DNA from: Phycisphaerales bacterium
GTDB lineage: Bacteria > Planctomycetota > Phycisphaerae > Phycisphaerales > SM1A02
Direction: 5' to 3'
DNA: 64,000 nt
Assembly: GCA_029242715.1 (NCBI GenBank)
Contig: JAQWTL010000020.1
Coordinates: 310,001-374,000 of the forward strand
The position numbers and the translations under genes were made by a program. This document shows positions 15,645-24,961 of this stretch, piece after piece (the stretch's first letter is position 1; each line of letters begins with the position of its first letter). The notes under the pieces are model-generated. The model had not been told where the DNA came from, did no database searches, and worked only from the letters and a program-made list of their open reading frames with translations.

Positions 15645-16936
15645 GAAGAAGGAATACCCCAGTCCCCACGGTCCGCACGTGACACCTTGGCGTTGGCGGC
15701 CTTTGCATTGGCCCCTGTGAACTGCTCGGCCTTGGGATCCCAGGCAAGTGGTTCACCCACCTCATAACCGATCACAGCCAGTTGATTGACTGAAGCAGTC
15801 CGGTGTCCGACCTCTTCATGGCATATCGGTTTTTCACGCGAACGCATGCACTCGACCCAGTTCTTCATATGGCCGCCTGTCTCAGGCAACTTGAGATCCC
15901 CATCTGAAGCAGGATCCTTCAGGATCGCTTCACTGGACGCTTCAAGCACACCGCGATCCACGTAGATCATGCCATCACTGCCGTGGAACGTGCATCCATT
16001 GCGACCACCATGGATCACCTTGACGCCATTGTCGTACTCAAGGACAAGGCCACGTTGAGGCATCTCACCCTCAACAAGATCAGGCGGAATGATTCGAACA
16101 GGCCCAGTGTGATCTGCATCCATGGCCCACTGGGCGATGTCGTAATGATGTGCGCCCATGTCAGCAAAGAAACCATTGCCATACTCGCGATACTGCCGCC
16201 AGCGTGGATAGTGCCCATGCACACCGATTGGGCACAACTCGGCGCTGAAACCACGCTGAGGTGCTGCACCAAGCCAACGCTCCCAGTCATAGCCTGCGGG
16301 CGTCTCTTCATCAGGCAATTCACAGGGCGTGGGCGGATCCCCAACGCCGATCTCGATCGTCTCGATCTTTCCGATCCGGCCATTACGAATATGTTCGCAG
16401 GCGACTCTGAAACGACCGCCATACTCGCTTCGTTGCTGTGAACCGGTCTGGAAGACAGCTTTGCCTTGACGAACTGCATCGCGGATCGCCTGCCCTTCGG
16501 CAATGGTCAAGGTCAATGGCTTCTCGCAATAGACATCTATGCCATTGCGTGCCGCAAGCACGGCCGGCCTGGCGTGGCCATGGTCCTGTGTCGCGATCAC
16601 GACGGCATCGATATCGGGACGTGCCAGCAATGCTTCATAGTCGACGTAGCTTGCACAAGGCTGCCCTTGCTTGACCTTGACGGCTTCAACCGCAGCCAGG
16701 GATCTTGGTTCAGCAATTTCACTGACTCCGACGATGCGAACATCATCGCGTTGCATCAACTGATCCATGAGACGTCGGCCGCGAATCCCCATGCCGATGA
16801 CGCCGATTCCAATCGTTTCATTGACGCTCGTAGAGGGCCCGGCCAGACCTGAACGGGTCATCAACCAGGGTGATGTGACAGCAGCAACCGCTCCAGCTGC
16901 GAGCACACTACGACGGTCAAGCGATTGATCAGGCAT
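15641..16936 (-). CDS. TAT-exported Gfo/Idh/MocA-family oxidoreductase
   Basis: NAD(P)-binding sugar or polyol dehydrogenase-like protein, 431 residues. The N-terminus has a twin-arginine signal (LDRRSVLAAGAVAAVTS), so it is exported folded. The Rossmann signature GIGVIGMGIRGR follows near residue 42, then the family EKPLT motif with the catalytic Lys near residue 130, and the C-terminal domain with FFADMGAHHYDIAQWAM, which carries the usual His. ATG 16936 is chosen because GAGGAG lies seven bases upstream; an upstream TTG has none. It lies 49 bases after the M14 peptidase gene on the same strand. The substrate is not known. Confidence 0.92.
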   Translation of the reverse strand: MPDQSLDRRSVLAAGAVAAVTSPWLMTRSGLAGPSTSVNETIGIGVIGMGIRGRRLMDQLMQRDDVRIVGVSEIAEPRSLAAVEAVKVKQGQPCASYVDYEALLARPDIDAVVIATQDHGHARPAVLAARNGIDVYCEKPLTLTIAEGQAIRDAVRQGKAVFQTGSQQRSEYGGRFRVACEHIRNGRIGKIETIEIGVGDPPTPCELPDEETPAGYDWERWLGAAPQRGFSAELCPIGVHGHYPRWRQYREYGNGFFADMGAHHYDIAQWAMDADHTGPVRIIPPDLVEGEMPQRGLVLEYDNGVKVIHGGRNGCTFHGSDGMIYVDRGVLEASSEAILKDPASDGDLKLPETGGHMKNWVECMRSREKPICHEEVGHRTASVNQLAVIGYEVGEPLAWDPKAEQFTGANAKAANAKVSRADRGDWGIPSS

Positions 16937-16985
16937 GGATGAACTCCTCGCCCGAGTGTACGCCGAATTCAATCAACCGGGGAAC

Positions 16986-19301
16986 TCAGCAATCACCCCA
17001 GGAGGCAATGACAATCAGGATGTCAGCGACATCAACAAACCCGCTTCCATCCAGGTCGAAGTCCGCATTGGCATTGCCGAACTCTGCCAGGATGGCGAGG
17101 ACATCTGCAACATCTACGACTCCATTGGGAACAACGTCTGCGACGCAATCATTGTCCTCAACACAATCGCTCCTTGAGAGATTGACGCCATCAACGGCGG
17201 CTTCCACGACTGAACCACTGAGAACATCCTCGACGATGAACCGAACGCGGAAGTTGCTGCTGGGTTCAAGGCCAGCCACTGAATCAAGATCATGCTCAAT
17301 GCCGTTCCAGCCACCATTGGTACCTGTACCGGTTGGGCCGACAATTTCCAGCACGACCCAGTTGAGGCCGCCATTGTCTGAAGCCTCGACGACCATGGTG
17401 TCCTCACCAGGGGCCGCACCACTCGAATTCGAGAACCATCGCGAGTATGAAAGGATGTTGCCGTCACCGGTAGCGTCCATCGTGGGCGACGTCAGGATGA
17501 CCTCGCCGTTATCCACATCCGAGTTTCCATCCACATTGTCGGTCTGCCAGCAGGATCCACTGCCATCGGCATCATTCGGGGCATCACCTCGGTCACCACC
17601 ACCGACTGGAATACCGATGTCCCAGAAACCATCTGTCGCGCTTCCGGCGATCTCCCAACCCAGATCGGTTTCGCAATCATCATCGAAGCTCACGACGAGA
17701 TCCGAGACGGGGGAAGCAGAGAAGGTATCTGTTGGCGCCGTTCCAGGAAGACTGACTTCAGAACCACTGAGTCCTTCAGCGACCAGGAAGAATTCCGGTT
17801 CGGAATCACAACTGAATGCCGGAAGCGTTGCCGAATACTCTTCACCACCAAGGTAGTTCAGGCTGGTATCGGTATAGGAACCACCATCACCTCGCCATGC
17901 GATCCTGGCAGTTCCGGGAACGGGATCTTCACTACGGGCGGTAATCCGCACCGGAAACGTGGTGGTGTCATTCGACCAGACGAGACTTGGTGGACCGCTT
18001 GGAAGCTCGATCGTGAATGGCGAGCCAACCCACTCCATCATGGTCAGAACAGCCTGGTAGTTCTCTTCTGCACAAGGCTGAATTTCACTTGGAGGAGGTG
18101 CGAATCCACCAGGGTCACCGGAACCTGGTCGCAGCTCAATGCAGTACGCCCTGGATCCATAGGTGTCATAAGGCCAGTCAATCAGCGTGCCACTGGCGCA
18201 GTACAGAATGTTGCATGGGTTGTCGTGTACATATGACTTGCCATGAACTGCTGCGATCGCATCTGACATGTCGCCACCAAGCTCATGCAGTTCATCGAAA
18301 TCCGACGGAGGCACCGTGGTGTAACCACGAGGCTCCAGGATCAACTGTGAATAGGCATGGAAGTCGACTTGAGCCTTGATGTTGCCATGGGCCAACATGT
18401 AATTGGCCAAGGCATCAACCTCAGGCTCTGACATCGATGATGGACCGACGTAGATGTCGCTGCAAGGATCGTTGCTGGTGCTCTGGCCGCCATTCCAGTC
18501 TGAACCCCAGTTGCGGTTGAGATCTACACCAGCACACGAGCTGCCGTTCACCCGACGATTCTTTCGCCAGTAACGATCACCACCAGGTGCATACGTGTAG
18601 TAGTACCCATCGGGATTACTCACAGGAATGACGACGACTTCCATTTTCTGAAGCATCGAGGTCACAGCGGGATCATTTCCATACGCGTCCAGCAACGTAT
18701 CCGCGAGATAGATGGTGGTCATGGGCGAGATCCACTCGCGTGCATGCTGACACCCGTTGAAGAAGACTGCGGGACGGCCGTCATCCGCACCGGAACGAAT
18801 TACAAGACCCCGGATAGGACGATTTTCGTGACTGGTACCGATAGTGATTTCGGTCACGAGATCAGGGTGATCTGCAGCCATTTGATCCAGCCGGTCATTG
18901 AGTTCGGCGAGCGTACGGAAATCGGCATAGAAATCGCCACCACGTTCTGCACGAGCTGCGCGGCGTTCCGCGTTCTGGCGTGAGATGAAAGCCGGGAGGT
19001 CGGCGACGATGTCCTCATGATCCAAACCGAGTGATTCGAGAAGCAATTCACCATCAGCATCAAGCAACCATGGACCTTCTCCAGGCGTCGGCGTACAAGC
19101 CAGACCCCTCATGCCCTCATTCTGAAGCAGCTTGAGAACAGCTTCATCCGGAACATCGATTTCCACGACGCGAAGCCCCTCGTAGTCAGAGGGCGTGGGC
19201 ATGGGAACCTCTGCAGAAGCAAAGGCTCCGATGGCAAACATGGTGGTTGCTACACAGAGGCCAGGAAGACTCCTGGCATGGTGAATACTGCTTGATTTCA
19301 C
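16986..19301 (-). CDS. Secreted M14 zinc carboxypeptidase with dockerin-like tail
   Basis: A 771-residue exported peptidase. A signal peptide is followed by a short propeptide-like region and the M14 domain: zinc ligands in NGCQHAREW (HxxE), Asn/Arg in VDLNRNWGSDW, the third His in QVDFHAYSQ, and the catalytic Glu in YCIELRPGSG. Beta-sandwich regions follow, then a C-terminal pair of calcium-loop-like repeats (NGVVDVADVLAILAEFG and DGSGFVDVADILIVIASWG) ending in Asp-Cys, typical of planctomycete 'GC-type' dockerin tails. The GTG at 19301 has GAGGAG upstream; the frame stays open to 19367 but those residues look spurious. It probably digests external protein. Confidence 0.92.
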   Translation of the reverse strand: MKSSSIHHARSLPGLCVATTMFAIGAFASAEVPMPTPSDYEGLRVVEIDVPDEAVLKLLQNEGMRGLACTPTPGEGPWLLDADGELLLESLGLDHEDIVADLPAFISRQNAERRAARAERGGDFYADFRTLAELNDRLDQMAADHPDLVTEITIGTSHENRPIRGLVIRSGADDGRPAVFFNGCQHAREWISPMTTIYLADTLLDAYGNDPAVTSMLQKMEVVVIPVSNPDGYYYTYAPGGDRYWRKNRRVNGSSCAGVDLNRNWGSDWNGGQSTSNDPCSDIYVGPSSMSEPEVDALANYMLAHGNIKAQVDFHAYSQLILEPRGYTTVPPSDFDELHELGGDMSDAIAAVHGKSYVHDNPCNILYCASGTLIDWPYDTYGSRAYCIELRPGSGDPGGFAPPPSEIQPCAEENYQAVLTMMEWVGSPFTIELPSGPPSLVWSNDTTTFPVRITARSEDPVPGTARIAWRGDGGSYTDTSLNYLGGEEYSATLPAFSCDSEPEFFLVAEGLSGSEVSLPGTAPTDTFSASPVSDLVVSFDDDCETDLGWEIAGSATDGFWDIGIPVGGGDRGDAPNDADGSGSCWQTDNVDGNSDVDNGEVILTSPTMDATGDGNILSYSRWFSNSSGAAPGEDTMVVEASDNGGLNWVVLEIVGPTGTGTNGGWNGIEHDLDSVAGLEPSSNFRVRFIVEDVLSGSVVEAAVDGVNLSRSDCVEDNDCVADVVPNGVVDVADVLAILAEFGNANADFDLDGSGFVDVADILIVIASWGDC

Positions 19302-19435
19302 GATTCTCTCCTCGTTCAATCCCGATGCAGGAACATCCGAACATTTGGGGCTTCCGGATCCACCCAATCTCTCCAGTATGGGGGATTCACTGGCTATCGC
19401 AAGCCCTAGCAGGCCATTCTGAGCGTATTCGCAGC

Positions 19436-20809
19436 TCAGGCAAGTGATCCCATGGGATCCCAGGCCGGCAGGACGATGGGATCCTCCGCCGCAGCTGATT
19501 TGAGATCAGCTGAGAGCCGATCCTGATGAGCTGCGATTTCGAGAACGTATTCATCAAACCAGTTGTCATTCATGACCTGGAAGCCCTTGCGCCCAACTCG
19601 ATCTTCACCCCAGGAATTCTCGACACGCCATCGCTGAACACACTTGTCACGAATGTCTACCCCGGTAAAGAGCATCGCATGTGTCATCAGTGATTGGTGA
19701 TAGAGCAATCGATCAGATTTGGACAGAGCCAAAGGTGAACCGAACAGGCCTTCATAGTCATAGAGATCGGTATCCCAGATACCGATGTCACGCTTGAACA
19801 TCTTGCCTACATCACAACCAAACCAGACAGGCTCACCATCCTGCAGGACGGATGCCGAGGTGGATTTGATGACATCCATGTCGACATTGAGATACTTGAC
19901 GGGGTCCCCACCGACGATATTTCCAAGGTACTCGACCGTAAAGGTTCTACCGGTCGGGCTCGTTGGACGAGGATCATTTACAAGGCAGACATACTTGTCC
20001 AGATCAATGGTCACGTACTTCTTGGCAAATGCCTGCGGGGTCATCATTCCGTCACGATGAAATTCACGGTCTTTGTCATTCCATTGCCAGTTGAATTCCG
20101 TCGGCGGCGTCCCCAGATGCATGCAGAGAATTCGCCAGATTACGGCCAGTTGCTCATCCTTCATCGAGCGAGCCGATTCGATTGAAGCACCATCGGAGAG
20201 CTTCTCCCGCAACTGCCGGGCAAACCCCCGCAGGTACCAGACGAGAACACTGTTCATGCGAGCCGTTCCGGACGATGATTTGCTCTCGGGCATGACGGCC
20301 TTGGGAACCAGACCATGCTTCTGAACAATGTTCACGAACATGTTCCACTGGCCACCATCATCAACCGGACGGTCCAGCAAGAAGCCGACTGTCCGGTCGT
20401 CGATATCCCGTTCAGCAGTCTCGATGATCGCTTCGAGGAACCAGTTGGATCGCTCGAACTTGTCCCAGAAAAGGGTGTAGTTCTGACTGAACTCGAAGTT
20501 CTTCAAGTTCATCATCTTCATCGCGCCAGCCCGGAACAGGTTCAGTGCGGCAAACATCCAACAACGACCGGATTGCTTCTGATTCGTCACCTTCCAGTCA
20601 TCAAGGAGTGTCGAGAAGGTGAAATCTGTAGATGTCACGATTTCACGGTTGATCGCAACATCATCAAGCCCGACCTGCGTGATCGCGTTCTGGCTCAATC
20701 TCCAACTGGGATTGGACTGGAAATTCTGCCGGAGATTTTGAATCTGATCCGGACAGATCGCTGCTTCCGTCGGAAAACTTGAGATGGGTCGACTTGGGGC
20801 CGTAGTCAT
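19436..20809 (-). CDS. C1 cysteine aminopeptidase, bleomycin hydrolase/PepC type
   Basis: A 457-residue cytosolic papain-family peptidase. Catalytic Cys83 is in QKQSGRCWMFAALN with the oxyanion Gln just before it; the His is in SLMTHAMLF and the Asn in RVENSWGED. The length and the lack of a signal peptide fit bleomycin hydrolase/PepC, a hexameric aminopeptidase of the cytoplasm. ATG 20809 is chosen because GGAG lies seven bases upstream; the frame extends to 20881 with unlikely residues. It lies downstream of dnaK on the same strand, separated by two strong hairpins. Confidence 0.92.
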   Translation of the reverse strand: MTTAPSRPISSFPTEAAICPDQIQNLRQNFQSNPSWRLSQNAITQVGLDDVAINREIVTSTDFTFSTLLDDWKVTNQKQSGRCWMFAALNLFRAGAMKMMNLKNFEFSQNYTLFWDKFERSNWFLEAIIETAERDIDDRTVGFLLDRPVDDGGQWNMFVNIVQKHGLVPKAVMPESKSSSGTARMNSVLVWYLRGFARQLREKLSDGASIESARSMKDEQLAVIWRILCMHLGTPPTEFNWQWNDKDREFHRDGMMTPQAFAKKYVTIDLDKYVCLVNDPRPTSPTGRTFTVEYLGNIVGGDPVKYLNVDMDVIKSTSASVLQDGEPVWFGCDVGKMFKRDIGIWDTDLYDYEGLFGSPLALSKSDRLLYHQSLMTHAMLFTGVDIRDKCVQRWRVENSWGEDRVGRKGFQVMNDNWFDEYVLEIAAHQDRLSADLKSAAAEDPIVLPAWDPMGSLA

Positions 20810-20887
20810 GGTGAGCTCCTGTTCATACTGGGAAGATTGGATTGTAGACAGCAAACAGCCCTTGGGAAACAAAGACCTCATGAAACA

Positions 20888-20953
20888 CCACGCCCCACAA
20901 CAAATGTCGTGGGGCGTGGCATTAGGAGAGAGTGGCCACCCCTATGGGGTGGC
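20888..20953 (-). terminator. Two hairpins between dnaK and the C1 peptidase gene
   Basis: An eight-base-pair stem at 20935-20953 (three-base loop) starts ten bases past the dnaK stop. It is followed by an 11-base-pair stem pairing 20888-20898 with 20909-20919. Both are GC-rich. T runs are weak, so this could be a terminator, an attenuator or a stabiliser of the dnaK mRNA 3' end. Confidence 0.55.
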
Positions 20954-20962
20954 GGGAGAGTT

Positions 20963-22867
20963 TCAGTTGGTGTCGTCCTTGACCTCGTACTCGGCATCGA
21001 TCACATCGTCGTTGCCATCCTCAACAGTTGGCTCATCGCCCTTTGCACCATCAGGCGCCTCTGCTGCTGCAGCTTCGTAGACGGCTTTGCCAAGTTCTGT
21101 CGCACTGTCGTTGAGCTGCTTCACTGCAGCCTCGATGGCATCCTTGTCATCACCCTTGAGCTTGTCCTCGAGGTTGGCGACATTGGATTCGATGGTTGAG
21201 CGAATCTCTGCATCCACCTTGCCGCCATGCTCTTCAAGCTGCTTGCGGGTGGCATAGACGATCTGCTCAGCCTGGTTCTTGATCTCGATGAGTTCACGTC
21301 GGGTCTTGTCTTCGCCAGCATGCGATTCGGCATCCTGCTTCATCTGCTCGATTTCATCCTTGGACAGGCCACTTGAACCTGTGATCTGGATGTTCTGAGT
21401 CTTGCCGGTTGCCTTGTCCGTTGCCGAAACATTGATGATGCCGTTGGCATCAATTGCGAATTCGACTTCGATCTGTGGCATTCCGCGTGGAGCTGATGGA
21501 ATATCGGTCAGATCGAACTGTCCGAGTGTCCGGTTGTCCTTGGCGAACTCGCGTTCACCCTGCAGAACGTGGATTGTCACAGAAGTCTGATTGTCAGCAG
21601 CTGTCGAGAAGGTTTCCTTCTTGGAAGTCGGTATGGTCGTGTTCTTCTCGATGAGCCTGGTCAGCAAGCCACCGAGTGTCTCAACGCCGAGGCTCAATGG
21701 AGTCACGTCCAGCAGCAGCACATCCTTGACATCACCCTGCAGGACGCCACCCTGGATCGCTGCACCGATGGCCACGACTTCATCAGGGTTGATGGACTTG
21801 TCCAGTTCCGCAGTCCCGAAGGTCTCTTTCGCGATCTCCTGAACCTTGGGGATACGAGTGGAACCACCCACCATGACCACGTCGGAGACGCCTGAGGTGG
21901 AAAGTTTCGCATCCGTAAGCGCTGTCTTGCAGGGCTCCATGAGCCGCTGGAAGAGTGGTGCCGCCAGTTCTTCGAAGCGAGCCCGGGTCACCTTGACCTG
22001 AAGGTGCTTTGGCCCGGTGGCATCGGCGGTAATGAAGGGCAGGTTGACGTTTGTCTCCAGTTGCTGGGACAACTCGCACTTGGCTTTTTCTGCAGCTTCC
22101 TTCAGACGCTGCAGGGCCATCTGATCCTGACGAACATCGATGCCGTCGGTCTTGCGGAACTCATCAGCAATGTAGTCAATGAGGACTTGGTCGAAATCGT
22201 CACCACCGAGGTGGCCGTCACCATTGGTGGCGAGTACCTCAAAGACACCGTCACCGATGTCCAGGATGGAAATATCAAACGTACCACCACCAAGGTCGAA
22301 TACGGCGATCTTGGAATTGGTCTTCTTCTCAAGGCCATAGGCCAGAGCAGCCGCCGTCGGCTCATTGATGATGCGCTCGACGGTCAACCCGGCGATTTCA
22401 CCGGCATCCTTTGTGGCCTGTCGCTGGGCGTCATTGAAGTAGGCGGGAACCGTGATGACGGCCTTGTCTACCTGCTCGCCCAGATACTCCTCCGCGATCT
22501 GCTTGAGGTCACGGAGAATCACCGCGGAAATCTCCGGCGGTGTTGATTCATTCTCGCCGGCCTTGACCTTGACGAGATCATCGCCACTGCCAAGAACGGT
22601 GTAGGGAACCTGCGTCTCCTCGGACTGCACCTCGTTGTGGCGACGTCCAATGAAACGCTTGATGGAATAGATGGTGTTGGTCGGGTTGGTGACCTGCTGA
22701 TGGCGGGCCGGCTGGCCTACAAGGCGATCACCCTTATCGGTAAAGGCCACGACCGATGGCGTGGTCCGGTTTCCGGACGAATTGATCAGGACCTTGGGCT
22801 GGTCGCCTTCCATGACGGCAACTACGGAGTTGGTGGTACCCAAGTCGATTCCAATGATCTTTGACAT
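20963..22867 (-). CDS. dnaK: Chaperone DnaK (Hsp70)
   Basis: ATP-driven Hsp70 chaperone, 634 residues. The N-terminal ATPase domain begins with [15 protein letters not shown] and includes [20 protein letters not shown] and [17 protein letters not shown]; the substrate-binding domain begins near residue 390 ([17 protein letters not shown]), and an Ala/Glu-rich lid and acidic tail end in EVKDDTN. ATG 22867 has AAGGAG seven bases upstream; an upstream ATG at 22927 would add 20 unlikely residues. GrpE and DnaJ are not adjacent. A long hairpin lies between it and the divergent dus gene. Confidence 0.98.
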   Translation of the reverse strand: MSKIIGIDLGTTNSVVAVMEGDQPKVLINSSGNRTTPSVVAFTDKGDRLVGQPARHQQVTNPTNTIYSIKRFIGRRHNEVQSEETQVPYTVLGSGDDLVKVKAGENESTPPEISAVILRDLKQIAEEYLGEQVDKAVITVPAYFNDAQRQATKDAGEIAGLTVERIINEPTAAALAYGLEKKTNSKIAVFDLGGGTFDISILDIGDGVFEVLATNGDGHLGGDDFDQVLIDYIADEFRKTDGIDVRQDQMALQRLKEAAEKAKCELSQQLETNVNLPFITADATGPKHLQVKVTRARFEELAAPLFQRLMEPCKTALTDAKLSTSGVSDVVMVGGSTRIPKVQEIAKETFGTAELDKSINPDEVVAIGAAIQGGVLQGDVKDVLLLDVTPLSLGVETLGGLLTRLIEKNTTIPTSKKETFSTAADNQTSVTIHVLQGEREFAKDNRTLGQFDLTDIPSAPRGMPQIEVEFAIDANGIINVSATDKATGKTQNIQITGSSGLSKDEIEQMKQDAESHAGEDKTRRELIEIKNQAEQIVYATRKQLEEHGGKVDAEIRSTIESNVANLEDKLKGDDKDAIEAAVKQLNDSATELGKAVYEAAAAEAPDGAKGDEPTVEDGNDDVIDAEYEVKDDTN

Positions 22868-23007
22868 AAACGGTCTCCTTACTCCGGCCAGGGACCTCGT
22901 GGGCTCATCCAGGCCGGCTTGATTCATTCAAAGTGGCCCAGTTGGCCACGACTACTTAATAAGGAGCAAGCGTAATGCCAGGGTGCCAGACTCAAAACCC
23001 TCTTTCA

Positions 23008-23068
23008 GAGTGCTTTAAACGGCCTTCGGCCTGAATCAATCAGCCTTGAAGGCCACTGGAAAGCACTC
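23008..23068. promoter_or_regulatory. 61-base imperfect inverted repeat in the dnaK-dus divergent region
   Basis: GAGTGCTTT (23008-23016) pairs with AAAGCACTC (23060-23068). Inside, GGCCTTC plus GG and CTGA (23021-23034) pair with TCAG, CC and GAAGGCC (23040-23054), leaving a five-base loop. The element lies 140 bases upstream of dnaK and 49 bases upstream of dus. The GAGTGC/GCACTC arms recall half-sites of the HrcA operator CIRCE, but order and spacing are wrong. The rest of the 22868-23116 gap shows nothing else I can call. Confidence 0.5.
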
Positions 23069-23116
23069 ATTCTGCCAGTTTGGCGGGCCATGACCTCGCC
23101 TCGCTAGACTTTGAGG

Positions 23117-24139
23117 ATGCTTCGGATCGGCAACGTTCATCTCGACTCCCCTGTTCTCCTGGCCCCCATGGCGGGTCATACGGATCTTCCCTTCCGGCTC
23201 CTTTGCCGAGAACTGGGCGGCGTTGGTCTGGCAAGTACGGATCTGCTGAACTGCCGCTCGATCCTGCGGGAATGTCCCAAGGCCATGCAGTTGGCTGCGA
23301 CCTGTGAAACCGATTCGCCATTGTGTATGCAGCTTTATGGCAACTCACAAGATCCTCTACCGGAAGCAGCGTTATGGGCCGTTGATCATGGCGCCGTGAT
23401 CGTCGATATCAACATGGGTTGTCCCGTGGACAAGATTGCCAAGAAGAATGGCGGAAGTTTGCTTCTGTGTGATCCGGATTCAACCATTCGCCTGGCTGAA
23501 AAGATTGTTGAAACAATCACACCTCGAACGGGTGTACCTGTCACAGCCAAGATCCGTCTCGGTTGGGATGATGACTGCATTGTTGGCCCGGAACTCGCTC
23601 GCGGTCTTGAACAAGTTGGCATCGCTGCCATCACGGTCCATGGTCGCACAACCAAGATGTTCTTCAAGGGCGAAGTCCGACACGAAGGCATCGCTGATGT
23701 CGTAGATGCGGTTGATTCCATTCCCGTGATCGGCAATGGCGATATCAAGACTGCTCAGGATGCGCAGGACATGGTGGACCTGACTGGATGTGATGGTGTC
23801 ATGATTGCCCGCGCTGCGCTACGAACACCCTGGATGTTCCGGGCGATCAAGGCCAGGCTCGTGGATGACATGGATCTGCCCGAACCCACCATGCTGCAGA
23901 AGCTTCAGATCATTGAGCGGCACCTGGACCTCGTGCTGGAACACCAGAACGAGCGAATGGCACTCCATCGTCTGCGCAGCGGCATCGCCCGGTATGCCAA
24001 GACCATGGGCCATGTGAAGCCTCTGAAGGAAGCCGTTCGACTCTCGGAATCCTCGGATCAGATCCGTATCGCGCTACGCAAATGGATGGACTTCCATAAT
24101 TCAAGAAAGTCTCAATCATCGCTTCAATACGTCGCCTGA
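23117..24139 (+). CDS. dus: tRNA-dihydrouridine synthase
   Basis: FMN-dependent enzyme reducing uridine to dihydrouridine in tRNA D-loops. The 340-residue product has the TIM barrel with [14 protein letters not shown] at the N-terminus, the catalytic Cys102 in [17 protein letters not shown], the FMN-phosphate loops ITVHGRT and PVIGNGDI, and a C-terminal helical domain. It is of the general bacterial DusB-like class by length. The ATG at 23117 follows a GAGG closely; an in-frame TTG lies at 23111. It is divergent from dnaK. Confidence 0.94.
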   Translation: MLRIGNVHLDSPVLLAPMAGHTDLPFRLLCRELGGVGLASTDLLNCRSILRECPKAMQLAATCETDSPLCMQLYGNSQDPLPEAALWAVDHGAVIVDINMGCPVDKIAKKNGGSLLLCDPDSTIRLAEKIVETITPRTGVPVTAKIRLGWDDDCIVGPELARGLEQVGIAAITVHGRTTKMFFKGEVRHEGIADVVDAVDSIPVIGNGDIKTAQDAQDMVDLTGCDGVMIARAALRTPWMFRAIKARLVDDMDLPEPTMLQKLQIIERHLDLVLEHQNERMALHRLRSGIARYAKTMGHVKPLKEAVRLSESSDQIRIALRKWMDFHNSRKSQSSLQYVA

Positions 24140-24204
24140 CTCTTTTTCAGAATGGCTCTTGTCCTGCTCGTCGCTGCTGATCATAATCATTCTGGAGTTG
24201 CAGC

Positions 24205-24888
24205 ATGAAACAGCCAGCAATCATCCTTGCGATTCATGTGTTGTCCAGTGTCGTCATGGCCGATTACATCGGCATGAGTGCTGAACTTGTCGGCACGAAC
24301 CTGCTGCAGGATTCGAGCATTCCCAACTACACGATCCGGGTCTACGCAGAGGTTGATGAAGGCGATCGAATTGATGGCATCTATGGGATTTCCGACCAAC
24401 CCATGTTCCTGACGCCTGGAAGTGGCACCAATTTTTATCAGAGCCTCTACGGAGGACCGACCTCCAAATCGATCAACCCAAAATTCTTCTCGCTTATTCC
24501 TGATCTGCAATGGGACAGCTACGTGACTATCGGCGCACTTGATCAGACCGGCAACCCATTTGAAAACAACGCCTTGATCGACGCCGGGATTGACTGGGAT
24601 GAATTCGAAAATGGCGGCGGTGGCATCGATGTGAATGATGGCATCTGGTTTGTCACGCCGGATGATCCTCAGGGCGAATCCATGAATGGCCGTGTGTTGA
24701 TTGCACAGTTGACCATCATGAGCCTGGATGGCCAGTTCGAACTGCCAAGTTTCGGCGCCAACTTCATCGGACATGATGCGGACTTCAATACCTGGCAGGC
24801 CTGGGGTGAACTCAACTGGATCCCTGCACCGGCCACCCTGGCCCTGGTGCCCGCACTGCTATTGGTTGGAACCAGGCGACGGTCCTGA
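24205..24888 (+). CDS. Exported protein with PEP-CTERM-like sorting tail
   Basis: A 227-residue exported protein: a signal peptide (cleavage near VVMA), a beta-rich acidic middle without a recognised domain, and a C-terminal sorting signal. The tail reads WIPAPATLALVPALLLVG followed by TRRRS, that is a short Pro-containing motif, a hydrophobic helix and an Arg cluster. This is the layout recognised by exosortases, with PAPAT instead of Pro-Glu-Pro. The exosortase at 54774 is the obvious candidate enzyme. It stands alone between dus and the pilus operon and ends at a nine-base-pair hairpin. Confidence 0.78.
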   Translation: MKQPAIILAIHVLSSVVMADYIGMSAELVGTNLLQDSSIPNYTIRVYAEVDEGDRIDGIYGISDQPMFLTPGSGTNFYQSLYGGPTSKSINPKFFSLIPDLQWDSYVTIGALDQTGNPFENNALIDAGIDWDEFENGGGGIDVNDGIWFVTPDDPQGESMNGRVLIAQLTIMSLDGQFELPSFGANFIGHDADFNTWQAWGELNWIPAPATLALVPALLLVGTRRRS

Positions 24889-24896
24889 ACGAACCA

Positions 24897-24922
24897 CCCC
24901 CGCGTCCAGATGAACGCGGGGG
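24897..24922. terminator. Strong hairpin between convergent genes
   Basis: CCCCCGCGT (24897-24905) pairs perfectly with ACGCGGGGG (24914-24922) around an eight-base loop. It lies just past the sorting-tail protein stop and 40 bases past the gspF stop on the other strand, so it may serve both. No T run follows on either strand. Confidence 0.6.
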
Positions 24923-24961
24923 CGGGAATCAATCCTTTATCTATCTATACGCATGCCAGAC

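Noticed and set aside
23008-23068. CIRCE heat-shock operator
   Set aside because: CIRCE is GCACTC, nine bases, then GAGTGC. Here the arms are in reverse order with a 43-base spacing. Reported only as an inverted repeat.
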